Shown here: piece after piece, positions 1 through 5,937 of the stretch
How the letters are laid out: each line of letters opens with the position of its first letter
Numbering within the stretch: the first letter of the stretch is position 1
From: Eubacteriales bacterium
Lineage (GTDB): Bacteria > Bacillota > Clostridia > Acetivibrionales > STF1-152
Assembly: GCA_028703215.1 (NCBI GenBank)
Contig: JAQVNH010000077.1
Coordinates: forward strand, 1-5,937
Length of the DNA stretch: 5,937 nt
Direction of reading: 5' to 3'
Notes under the pieces: generated by a model
Seen by the model: the letters and a program-made list of their open reading frames with translations, nothing else
What the model was told of the DNA's origin: nothing
The model's database searches: none
Position numbers and translations under genes: made by a program

Positions 1-2246
1 TCCAGCCGCTGGGCAATAACAGATTTCTTATAAACAACGGAAATGTTGAAAGCGAAGAACTTTTAAGGGAATTCAACAGAAAGATCGTTGCGCTCGGAGA
101 AAAAATCAATAAACCGGTGATTGCGACATGCGACGTTCATTTTCTCAATCCCGGAGATGAGATATACAGAAGGATCCTGATGGCGGGACAGGGATATTCG
201 GATGCGGAATGGCAGGCGCCTCTATATCTTAGAACAACAGAAGAGATGCTCAGTGAATTCGGATATCTCGGAGACGAGAAAGCCTTTGAAATAGTAGTGA
301 AAAATACAAATATGGCAGCCGATATGATCGACCGGATAATTCCTGTTCCGGAAGGCACGTTCGCGCCAAAAATAGAGGGGGCAGAGCAGCAGCTCAAAGA
401 GATGAGTGAAAAAAGGGCGGCTGAGATCTATGGAGAAAATTTGCCTCCCATGATAAGAGAGCGAATGAACAAAGAGCTTGACTCGATAATAAAAAATGGT
501 TTCTCGGTTATGTACGTCATCGCCCAGAGACTAGTTAAAAAATCTTTGGAAGACGGTTATTTGGTTGGGTCAAGGGGTTCGGTCGGCTCTTCGATGATTG
601 CATTTCTCTCGGGCATAACCGAGGTCAACTCGATGCCTCCGCATTATATTTGCGGGGAGTGCAAATATTCCGAGTTCATAACAGACGGAAGCGCTGCCTG
701 CGGGTTCGATCTGCCGGATATGAAATGTCCGCGATGCGGCAGCGATTTAAACAAGGATGGGCATGATATACCTTTTGAGACTTTTCTCGGGTTTGAAGGT
801 GAAAAGGAACCGGATATCGATTTAAATTTTTCCGGACTATACCAGGCATCAGCCCACAAATACACGGAGGAGCTTTTTGGAGCAGGGCATGTTTTCAGGG
901 CGGGAACTATTTCTACGATCGCAGATAAAACTGCCTTTGGGTATGTGAAAAACTACCTGGACGAGAGAAATTTGAAAGTTAACAAAGCTGAGATGGAAAG
1001 GCTTATCGAGGGGTGCTCCGGCATCAAAAAAACTACGGGACAGCACCCCGGCGGAGTCATGATAGTCCCGCATGACAAAAATATATTTGAATTCACACCC
1101 ATACAGCATCCCGCGGACGACGGAGGAACAGACATCATTACCACTCACTTTGATTATCATTCAATAAGCGGAAAGCTTCTCAAGCTTGACTTGCTCGGCC
1201 ATGATGATCCTACCGTCATAAAAATGCTGGAAGATCTCACAGGGGTAAAGGCAAGAGAAATACCGATCGGCGAAAAGAAAACGATGAGCATATTCAACGG
1301 TACCCAAGCATTAGGCGTAAAGCCGGAAGATATAGGAAGCAAAGTGGGAACATTCGGGATACCTGAGTTTGGCACTTCTTTTGTACGACAGATGCTGCTT
1401 GATACCAAGCCGACGACCTTTGCCGAGCTGGTCAGGATAGCCGGGCTTTCTCATGGAACAGATGTTTGGCTTAACAATGCCCAGGAGCTGATCCGTTCAG
1501 GGCAAGCGACATTGTCTGAAGTGATATGCACAAGGGACGACATAATGCTAAGCCTTATTAAGGCAGGACTTAAACCGAGGACCGCATTCAAGATTTCTGA
1601 AGACGTCAGAAACAAAAACAGGGGATTGCTGCCTGAAGATGAGGAGATCCTGAAGGCTAACAGGATCCCGGACTGGTACATCCAATCGTGCAAAAAAATA
1701 AAATATATGTTTCCGAAAGCGCATGCCGTGGCTTATGTCACTATGGCTTTCAGGATCGCATGGTTCAAGGTTTACTATCCTATTGAGTTCTATACGGCAT
1801 ATTATACTGTCAGGGCTGACGATTTTGACGCGGTGATCATGACATGCGGTCCCGACAGGGTTAAAGCAAAAATTGCCGAAATTCAGCATAAAATGAAAGA
1901 GAACAGCAATTCAGCGACACAGAAGGAGAAAGACATGATAACCGTTCTTGAGGTCGTTGCGGAAATGTATGCGAGAGGAATTAAGTTTGTCCCGATAGAT
2001 CTTTATAAATCCGATGCGGTGAAGTTCGAGATAACCCCCGATGGGATAAGACCTCCTTTCAACGCTCTGCAGGGACTCGGGGTGTCTGCCGCGGAAGGCA
2101 TAGCGAGGGCGCGCGAGAGCAAGGATTTCCGCTCGATGGAAGATCTCGGGATCAGGTCGGGTGTCAGTAAAACGGTAATAAAAATTCTTGAAGATTCGGG
2201 ATGTCTGAAAGGACTGCCTGAAAGCAACCAGATAAGCATGTTTTAA
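1..2246 (+). CDS. polC: DNA polymerase III alpha subunit, PolC type (C-terminal part, 5' truncated by window)
   Basis: PolC is the replicative DNA polymerase of Gram-positive bacteria and carries its own proofreading exonuclease. The frame is open from base 3 to the TAA at 2244-2246, giving 747 residues. Full-length PolC is about 1400-1450 residues, so the OB, first PHP part and exonuclease regions lie upstream. In fragment numbering the PHP end reads CDVHFLNP (43-50). The palm begins near GSRGSVGSS (189-197). A PolC-typical zinc knuckle has two CxxC pairs (Cys217/220 and 242/245). The catalytic carboxylates are in PDIDLNFSG (Asp271 and Asp273) and KLDLLGHDD (Asp396). The motifs GQHPGGVMIVP and GTFGIPEFGTSFVRQML follow, then a helix-hairpin-helix-like stretch (PPFNALQGLG). 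The protein ends in QISMF, a sliding-clamp-binding peptide. No frameshift or missing catalytic residue is visible. Identification is by recalled family motifs and is very secure. Confidence 0.98.
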   Translation, partial: QPLGNNRFLINNGNVESEELLREFNRKIVALGEKINKPVIATCDVHFLNPGDEIYRRILMAGQGYSDAEWQAPLYLRTTEEMLSEFGYLGDEKAFEIVVKNTNMAADMIDRIIPVPEGTFAPKIEGAEQQLKEMSEKRAAEIYGENLPPMIRERMNKELDSIIKNGFSVMYVIAQRLVKKSLEDGYLVGSRGSVGSSMIAFLSGITEVNSMPPHYICGECKYSEFITDGSAACGFDLPDMKCPRCGSDLNKDGHDIPFETFLGFEGEKEPDIDLNFSGLYQASAHKYTEELFGAGHVFRAGTISTIADKTAFGYVKNYLDERNLKVNKAEMERLIEGCSGIKKTTGQHPGGVMIVPHDKNIFEFTPIQHPADDGGTDIITTHFDYHSISGKLLKLDLLGHDDPTVIKMLEDLTGVKAREIPIGEKKTMSIFNGTQALGVKPEDIGSKVGTFGIPEFGTSFVRQMLLDTKPTTFAELVRIAGLSHGTDVWLNNAQELIRSGQATLSEVICTRDDIMLSLIKAGLKPRTAFKISEDVRNKNRGLLPEDEEILKANRIPDWYIQSCKKIKYMFPKAHAVAYVTMAFRIAWFKVYYPIEFYTAYYTVRADDFDAVIMTCGPDRVKAKIAEIQHKMKENSNSATQKEKDMITVLEVVAEMYARGIKFVPIDLYKSDAVKFEITPDGIRPPFNALQGLGVSAAEGIARARESKDFRSMEDLGIRSGVSKTVIKILEDSGCLKGLPESNQISMF

Positions 2247-2284
2247 ACAGGGGAATCTTGGAAAAAGATTATATTCGCAAAAGA

Positions 2285-2313
2285 TTGTAAAAAATCGTTT
2301 TTTGTGTTACAAT
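2285..2313 (+). promoter_or_regulatory. sigma-A-type promoter for the rimP-nusA-infB operon
   Basis: The -35 box is TTGTAA (2285-2290, 4/6 to TTGACA). After a 17-bp spacer comes the -10 box TACAAT (2308-2313, 5/6 to TATAAT), with an extended -10 TG at 2305-2306. Transcription would start near 2320, leaving a leader of about 85 nt before rimP. It is the best promoter match I found in the 158-bp polC-rimP gap. No convincing polC terminator precedes it: the two small hairpins there (2254-2270 and 2279-2301) are A/T-rich and weak, so polC transcripts may also read into the operon. Confidence 0.75.
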
Positions 2314-2348
2314 ACTGAAGTGCTGATAGGCAATATATGATTTTGCGA

Positions 2349-2377
2349 AAAAAGTGGGCTGAAAAGACCCACTTTTT
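2349..2377 (+). terminator. intrinsic-terminator-like hairpin in the rimP leader (probable attenuator)
   Basis: A perfect 10-bp inverted repeat, AAAAAGTGGG (2349-2358) with CCCACTTTTT (2368-2377), encloses the 9-nt loop CTGAAAAGA. Only five pairs are G/C-rich, and the U run is five residues interrupted by AUG, so it would be a modest terminator. It lies about 30 nt after the predicted transcription start and 27 nt before the rimP ATG, so termination here would reduce expression of the whole operon. In Bacillus subtilis, NusA-dependent termination in the rimP (ylxS) leader is known to autoregulate nusA, and this hairpin is positioned to do the same. I found no clear competing antiterminator stem in the short leader. 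It could also serve partly as a polC 3' end. Confidence 0.75.
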
Positions 2378-2404
2378 ATGTATTGAAATTGCGGGAGCGG
2401 TAAA

Positions 2405-2875
2405 ATGTCTAGGAAAAACGTACGGGAAGAGGCACATAAGCTTGTATTGCCGATCACGGACAGGCTGGGTTACGAGCTTGTTGAAGTTGAATATGTAAAG
2501 GAAGGGACCGGTTGGTATCTGCGCATTTTCATTGACAAAGACGAACCCGGAGGAGTTTCGATAGATGATTGTCAGGCTGTCAGCGAGGAACTTGGCGATT
2601 TGCTTGACAAATCGGATCTGATCGAAAACGCATATTTCCTTGAAATATCTTCGCCGGGTATTGACAGGCCGCTCAAAACCGAACGGGATTTTGCAAAAAG
2701 CGCCGGAAAGGAAGTCGAACTGAAATTATTCGCTTCCATAAACGGAAGCAGGGAATTCAAAGGAACGCTTCAGGGTTTGGAAAACGGAGACATACTGATT
2801 TTAGACGAAAAGAACAAGCTGATGAAATTTGAAAAAAACAACGTTGCTGTCATAAGAAGAACTATAAAATTTTAA
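2405..2875 (+). CDS. rimP: ribosome maturation factor RimP
   Basis: RimP binds the 30S subunit during assembly and helps form the central pseudoknot and 3' domain. The protein has 156 residues, normal for the family. The N-terminal alpha-beta domain (about 1-87) includes LGYELVEVEYVKEG and the family signature YFLEISSPGIDRPLK (77-91). The C-terminal SH3/Sm-like barrel (about 92-156) includes FKGTLQGLENGDILIL. The ATG is preceded by GGGAG (2393-2397) at 7-nt spacing, and translation from it starts at the expected N-terminal helix. It is the first gene of the operon, downstream of a promoter and hairpin, and 46 nt before nusA, as in most Bacillota (B. subtilis ylxS). Confidence 0.97.
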   Translation: MSRKNVREEAHKLVLPITDRLGYELVEVEYVKEGTGWYLRIFIDKDEPGGVSIDDCQAVSEELGDLLDKSDLIENAYFLEISSPGIDRPLKTERDFAKSAGKEVELKLFASINGSREFKGTLQGLENGDILILDEKNKLMKFEKNNVAVIRRTIKF

Positions 2876-2907
2876 GCAAATCAAAATATTTAACAGCGGG
2901 AAATAAC

Positions 2908-2913
2908 AGGAGG
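2908..2913 (+). promoter_or_regulatory. strong Shine-Dalgarno site for nusA
   Basis: AGGAGG, a full match to the anti-Shine-Dalgarno core, lies 8 nt before the ATG at 2922. It is the strongest ribosome binding site in the window and fixes the nusA start. It suggests nusA is translated more efficiently than rimP from the shared transcript. Confidence 0.85.
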
Positions 2914-2921
2914 TTGGAAAA

Positions 2922-4115
2922 ATGAGCATCGAATTGATATATGCGATCCAGCAGCTCGAAAATGAAAAAGGCATAGACAAAGAAACTCTTATCGAGGCTA
3001 TAGAAGCGTCGCTGCTGTCCGCATACAAGAGGAATTTCGGTTCTGCGCAGAATGTATCTGTCCATGTTGAAAAGGAAACAGGAGACATAAAGGTATATTC
3101 TCTGAAAAATGTTGTGACTTCACCCCAGGATCCCATGACGGAGATATCTGTCGAGGAAGCAAAAGCGATTGACGGATCATATGACGAGGGTGATGTTGTT
3201 GAAATCGAGGTTACGCCAAAGAAGTTCGGAAGGATTGCTGCGCAAACTGCCAAACAGGTGGTTGTACAGAGGATCAGGGAAGCAGAGAGAGGGATAATAT
3301 TAAACGAATTCAGCAATAAGGAAAATGACATTATTACCGGAATAGTAAGAAGGATCGAGAGAAGAAATGTCATAATCGACCTTGGGAAGACCGAGGGGAT
3401 TCTTACCCCTAATGAGCAGACTTATGGAGAAACCTATAATTTCAATGACAGGATCAAAATATATGTGGTTGAGGTTAAAAACACTTCAAAAGGTCCCCAG
3501 ATAAGTCTTTCAAGGACGCATCCCGGACTTGTCAGAAGACTTTTTGAACTGGAAGTGCCTGAGATACATGAGGGGATCGTCGAAGTAAAAGGAATTGCCA
3601 GGGAGCCCGGTTCAAGAACAAAGATCGCGGTCCATTCAAGAGAGGAAGACGTTGATCCTGTAGGAGCATGCGTCGGCCAAAAGGGAGTGCGAGTCCAGGC
3701 TGTGGTGGACGAACTTCGCGGAGAGAAAATTGACATCATCAGATGGAGCAGCAGCATACAGGAATTTATATCGAACAGTCTCAGCCCCGCGAAAGTAATC
3801 AGAGTCGACATAAACGAAGAAGAAAGAAGCGCAAGAGTAGTGGTTCCCGACTTCCAGCTATCCCTTGCCATTGGCAAAGAGGGTCAAAATGCCAGGCTTG
3901 CAGCTAAACTGACCGGCTGGAAGATCGATATAAGAAGCGAATCTCAGCTTCGTGCCGCAATAGAGCAGCAGCTTCTCAATATGGACAGCAATTATGACCC
4001 GGACGAGGAGTACGAGGACGAGGAAGGATACGAAACCGAAGAAGACGAAGCCGGAGAAGATGAAACCGGAGAAGATGAAATAGCCGACAATGAAGAAGCT
4101 GAAAAGAATATATAA
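2922..4115 (+). CDS. nusA: transcription termination/antitermination factor NusA
   Basis: NusA binds RNA polymerase and nascent RNA, and modulates pausing, intrinsic termination and antitermination. The protein has 397 residues, somewhat longer than B. subtilis NusA (371). The order is an N-terminal RNAP-binding domain (about 1-130, with EAIEASLLSAYKRNFG and RIAAQTAKQVVVQRIREAER), an S1 domain (about 135-200, GIVRRIERRNVIIDLG), KH1 (about 201-280, GACVGQKGVRVQ) and KH2 (about 281-345, LAIGKEGQNARLAAKLTGWKIDI). Both KH GxxG loops are intact (GQKG and GKEG). The extra length is a highly acidic tail from residue 359, with 23 Asp/Glu in 39 residues, part of it a pentapeptide repeat. The proteobacterial AR1/AR2 domains are absent, as is usual in Bacillota. 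NusA probably feeds back on its own operon through the leader hairpin at 2349-2377. Confidence 0.98.
   Translation: MSIELIYAIQQLENEKGIDKETLIEAIEASLLSAYKRNFGSAQNVSVHVEKETGDIKVYSLKNVVTSPQDPMTEISVEEAKAIDGSYDEGDVVEIEVTPKKFGRIAAQTAKQVVVQRIREAERGIILNEFSNKENDIITGIVRRIERRNVIIDLGKTEGILTPNEQTYGETYNFNDRIKIYVVEVKNTSKGPQISLSRTHPGLVRRLFELEVPEIHEGIVEVKGIAREPGSRTKIAVHSREEDVDPVGACVGQKGVRVQAVVDELRGEKIDIIRWSSSIQEFISNSLSPAKVIRVDINEEERSARVVVPDFQLSLAIGKEGQNARLAAKLTGWKIDIRSESQLRAAIEQQLLNMDSNYDPDEEYEDEEGYETEEDEAGEDETGEDEIADNEEAEKNI
4032..4091 (+). repeat. 15-bp tandem repeat encoding acidic pentapeptides in the NusA tail
   Basis: Units are 4032-4046 (ETEED), 4047-4061 (EAGED), 4062-4076 (ETGED) and a decayed 4077-4091 (EIADN). 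Units two and three differ only at the first base of codon 2 (GCC versus ACC), so the array looks like recent slippage or duplication that keeps the frame. The surrounding tail is also acidic. Confidence 0.8.
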
Positions 4116-4140
4116 GACGGATTCAGAGATTCAGACGATC

Positions 4141-4149
4141 GGGGAGTGA
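4141..4149 (+). promoter_or_regulatory. ribosome binding site that supports the TTG start of ylxR
   Basis: GGGGAGTGA lies 6 nt before the TTG at 4156. An in-frame TGA at 4147-4149 lies within this site, so no start further upstream is possible. The next in-frame ATG is codon 10, which would remove the conserved N-terminal segment just before the first CxxC. Confidence 0.75.
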
Positions 4150-4155
4150 AGCAGC

Positions 4156-4425
4156 TTGAAAATAAGAAAAGCACCTGAGCGCATGTGTATCGGGTGCAGG
4201 GAAATGAAACCAAAAGCCGGGCTGATCAGAATAGTGAAGAATAAGGAAAATGAGATTTCGGTAGACAAAACAAAAAAAAGCAATGGCAGAGGAGCTTATA
4301 TCTGCAAAAATTCCTCTTGTCTTGAAAATGCAAGGAAACATAAGGGCTTGGAAAGAGCGCTTGAGGCAAAAATACCGGAAGAAATATATAATGAACTTAA
4401 GTTGGAGATCGGGGAAGCAAAATGA
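4156..4425 (+). CDS. rnpM: YlxR/RnpM, RNase P-modulating RNA-binding protein (DUF448)
   Basis: This is a basic 89-residue protein of the YlxR family. The family is known in B. subtilis as RnpM, which binds the RNase P RNA and modulates RNase P activity in vitro. Diagnostic features are the N-terminal PERMCIGCR with CxxC (Cys11 and Cys14), the motif NGRGAYIC (43-50) and a later Cys55. These four cysteines could bind a metal, which is my inference. The start is TTG, as argued at the ribosome binding site entry. The gene sits 40 nt after nusA, and its last codons overlap ylxQ by 4 nt, which suggests translational coupling. The family assignment is secure. The role in this organism is inferred from B. 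subtilis. The older name is ylxR. Confidence 0.95.
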   Translation: MKIRKAPERMCIGCREMKPKAGLIRIVKNKENEISVDKTKKSNGRGAYICKNSSCLENARKHKGLERALEAKIPEEIYNELKLEIGEAK

Positions 4426-4730
4426 TGCGATCGCCACTTCTGTTTCTTGGAATAGCCAGGAAAGCCGGTAAAGCGATTACCGGAGAAAGCATGTGTGAAA
4501 ATGCCATCAGATCCGGCAAGGCGCATTTGGCAATTATAGCGCAGGACGCATCTGATAACACTAAGAAAAAGTTTTCCGATATGTGCAGGGCAAGGGAAGT
4601 AAAAACAGTTTTTTTCGGACAGAAAAATGAGATTGGACATGCAGTGGGAAAGGGTGATACAGCCGTAATATGTATAATTGACATGGGGATATCAACAAAG
4701 TTGCAGCATATGATAAACGAATTAAATTGA
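4422..4730 (+). CDS. ylxQ: YlxQ, L7Ae/L30e-family RNA-binding protein
   Basis: This is a small (102-residue) protein of the L7Ae/L30e/Gadd45 fold, a family that typically recognises kink-turn RNA. The family pattern is visible as FLGIARKAGKAITGES (8-23), then IRSGKAHLAIIAQDASDNTKKKF (about 29-51) and GHAVGKGDTAVICIID (about 72-87). The precise cellular role of YlxQ is not well established. The ATG at 4422 overlaps the ylxR stop (ATGA). A second ATG follows at 4425 and is better spaced from GGGGAA (4411-4416), so the first residue may be absent. Its invariable neighbours NusA, RnpM and IF2 suggest a function in ribosome or RNA maturation. Confidence 0.94.
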   Translation: MMRSPLLFLGIARKAGKAITGESMCENAIRSGKAHLAIIAQDASDNTKKKFSDMCRAREVKTVFFGQKNEIGHAVGKGDTAVICIIDMGISTKLQHMINELN

Positions 4731-4735
4731 AACGT

Positions 4736-4742
4736 GGGGGTG
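4736..4742 (+). promoter_or_regulatory. ribosome binding site that supports the TTG start of infB
   Basis: GGGGGTG (one mismatch to GGAGGTG) ends 7 nt before the TTG at 4750. In the infB frame a TAA occurs at 4723-4725, and no ATG, GTG or TTG lies between it and 4750. The next ATG, at 4823, would cut away half of the N-terminal IF2 domain. Confidence 0.8.
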
Positions 4743-4749
4743 CAGTATT

Positions 4750-5937
4750 TTGGCAGACAACGCAAAAGGATACAAAATATATGACTTGGCGAAAGAGCTC
4801 AATTCAAACAGCAAGAGAATAATGGAAAAACTTGCTGAGATAAATATTGATGTCAAAAGCCATATGAGTTATTTAACGGAGGAGCAGAAGGATGCTTTGT
4901 ATAATCACATCGGAGTCATACAAAGAAAAGCAGACTCTAATGACGATTCGCAGGATAAATCACTGCCTCCGCCTCCGACAAATTATAAGAAGCCTTCTGC
5001 TGCGACGAGAGCGCCCAGCGGGCCCCGTATAATCAAAAAAACACAGATAAATCTTGATTTCGGAGGAAGAATTCAAGAGAAGGATATCAAACGCGCCCCT
5101 TTTAAGAACACTGACAGTTTTACAAAAAAAAGAAGCGAACATATCATACTGGCTGATGATAATTCGGGTTTGCGCAAGGGATTCAAAAGAGATTTGGGAT
5201 CTGCTCAGAGACCTGTAAGAGAACGTTTTACCGGATCAATTCCGGCAAAACCCGGCATTGCCGAGAAACAGTCTTTGACAGCTGCCGCCCAAACGGTTGA
5301 AGAAATAACAAAAACAGGCATTTCCCCTGTCATTCCCGCAGCAGATGTAAAGGCTTCGGCAAATATCAAGGAAGATACGGCCGGAATATCGCGTTCGGAA
5401 GTTTCTGATATCCCTGCAAGTTCCGGCATCGACGAAGCAAAGCCCGCAAAAGCGGCCGGGGTAAAAGAAAAAGTAAAAAAGACAAAGGATCAGGCTGCGG
5501 AAAACAAAGAGAAAGATAATTTGCAAAGCGCAGAAATTATTCAAAAAGATGATTTGCGACAAGAGAAAGATAATATCGTATCGGATGAAAAGGACTCTTC
5601 CGGAGCTGAAGCAGAGAACGCGGGAATCGTTTCTTCGAAACCGGCAGAACCATCATCGGAAAAAAGTATAGGACTATCGTCCTCAGAAACAGAATCCGCA
5701 GGACAATCATCCTCCGTTGAAAAGCGCGAAGGGGCGAGGACTAACGGAACAGCAAGACCGGCAGGAACCGCAAGACCGGCGGGAACAGCAAGACCGGCGG
5801 GAACATGGTCAAAACCCGCGGGACAATCGTCATCCGGTGATAAACGAAGCGGTTCATGGACGACGGGAACAGCAAGACCGGCGGGAACCTCAAGACCTGC
5901 AGGGACATGGTCAAAACCCGCGGGACAATCGTCATCC
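4750..5937 (+). CDS. infB: translation initiation factor IF2 (N-terminal 396 codons, 3' truncated by window)
   Basis: IF2 is the GTPase that brings initiator fMet-tRNA to the 30S subunit and promotes 70S joining. Only the non-GTPase N-terminal extension is present. Residues about 7-55 form an IF2_N domain (YKIYDLAKELNSNSKRIMEK followed by a VKSHMSYL segment). This is followed by SGPRIIKK (90-97) and a long linker rich in Lys, Glu, Ala, Ser and Pro without predicted fold, which looks intrinsically disordered. From about residue 317 the linker turns into Gly-Thr-Ala-Arg-Pro-Ala and Trp-Ser-Lys-Pro repeats. No G-domain is reached by codon 396, so the complete protein should exceed about 900 residues, longer than B. 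subtilis IF2 (about 716). The start is TTG. The gene follows ylxQ by 19 nt. Identification rests on the IF2_N domain plus the conserved gene order. Confidence 0.95.
   Translation, partial: MADNAKGYKIYDLAKELNSNSKRIMEKLAEINIDVKSHMSYLTEEQKDALYNHIGVIQRKADSNDDSQDKSLPPPPTNYKKPSAATRAPSGPRIIKKTQINLDFGGRIQEKDIKRAPFKNTDSFTKKRSEHIILADDNSGLRKGFKRDLGSAQRPVRERFTGSIPAKPGIAEKQSLTAAAQTVEEITKTGISPVIPAADVKASANIKEDTAGISRSEVSDIPASSGIDEAKPAKAAGVKEKVKKTKDQAAENKEKDNLQSAEIIQKDDLRQEKDNIVSDEKDSSGAEAENAGIVSSKPAEPSSEKSIGLSSSETESAGQSSSVEKREGARTNGTARPAGTARPAGTARPAGTWSKPAGQSSSGDKRSGSWTTGTARPAGTSRPAGTWSKPAGQSSS
5698..5937 (+). repeat. nested tandem repeats in the infB linker (18-bp units within a larger block)
   Basis: Three 18-bp units (5746-5763, 5764-5781, 5782-5799) each encode GTARPA. 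They are followed by GTWSKP (5800-5817) and an AGQSSS segment (5818-5835). The set recurs as GTARPA (5866-5883), GTSRPA (5884-5901), GTWSKP (5902-5919) and AGQSSS (5920-5937). The 72-bp blocks 5764-5835 and 5866-5937 lie 102 bp apart and differ at 6 positions by my count, with the last 33 bases identical. A more diverged AGQSSSVEKR copy at 5698-5727 matches AGQSSSGDKR at 5818-5847. All units are multiples of three, so the frame is kept. The array is cut by the window end. Confidence 0.9.

Noticed and set aside
2254..2270. Inverted repeat AATCTT/AAGATT just after polC
   Set aside because: Six mostly A/T pairs with no following T run. It is too weak to call a polC terminator.
2279..2301. Bulged AAAA-GATT / AATC-G-TTTT hairpin followed by T residues
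   Set aside because: It is almost entirely A/T and contains a bulge. It overlaps the predicted promoter spacer, so it is a poor terminator candidate.
2844..2868. Possible internal promoter TTGCTG...TATAAA before nusA
   Set aside because: The spacer is only 13 bp, and the boxes lie inside the rimP 3' coding region.
2801..3373. 190-codon open frame on the - strand over rimP end and nusA start
   Set aside because: It is a shadow of rimP and nusA. The translation is Ser/Leu/Phe-rich low-complexity sequence without family motifs, and both sense genes are clear.
3434..3877. 147-codon open frame on the - strand within nusA
   Set aside because: It lies wholly opposite the nusA S1-KH region and has Ser/Thr-rich composition typical of antisense reading. 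No ribosome binding site or recognisable domain was seen.
4120..4135. Perfect 8-bp tandem repeat GATTCAGA x2 between nusA and ylxR
   Set aside because: Two copies of an 8-mer are easily explained by chance or a small duplication. No site or structure follows from it.
4283..4471. 62-codon + strand frame spanning the ylxR/ylxQ junction
   Set aside because: It overlaps two well-supported genes in another frame and shows no family motif.
5741..5935. - strand frame with repeated MTIVPRVLTM-like peptides
   Set aside because: The repeats are only the complement of the infB repeat array, and the sense frame is continuous with IF2.

Overview
This is a housekeeping segment from a low- to mid-G+C Gram-positive bacterium, most likely a Clostridia-type Bacillota. 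Three things point there. It carries a PolC-type replicative polymerase, which is mostly restricted to Bacillota and a few relatives. The gene order is polC-rimP-nusA-ylxR-ylxQ-infB. The ribosome binding sites are strong and purine-rich, and two genes start with TTG. I cannot place it to genus. All genes are on the + strand, and I see no mobile element, tRNA/rRNA gene, CRISPR array or defence-like cassette.

Layout. Positions 1-2246 hold the C-terminal 747 residues of PolC: the end of the PHP domain, the whole polymerase core and the C-terminal clamp-binding peptide. The N-terminal half lies outside the window. A 158-bp intergenic region follows. It contains a good sigma-A-type promoter with an extended -10 (2285-2313) and then a terminator-like hairpin (2349-2377) before the rimP start. 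Next come rimP (2405-2875), nusA (2922-4115), ylxR/rnpM (4156-4425, TTG start), ylxQ (4422-4730, overlapping ylxR by 4 nt) and the first 396 codons of infB (4750-5937, TTG start, running off the window). Gaps inside the operon are at most 46 nt, so rimP through infB is very probably one transcript.

How the genes work together. RimP matures the 30S subunit, NusA controls RNA polymerase pausing and termination, and YlxR (RnpM) binds RNase P RNA. YlxQ is an L7Ae-type RNA-binding protein, and InfB (IF2) starts translation. The hairpin between promoter and rimP fits the known Bacillus subtilis arrangement, in which NusA-dependent termination in the rimP leader autoregulates the operon.

I looked for a previously undescribed system and did not find one. 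The less ordinary points are the leader attenuator and its G/A-rich loop, the long acidic repeat tail of NusA, and a very long repeat-bearing, probably disordered N-terminal extension of IF2 that is still repeating at the window edge.
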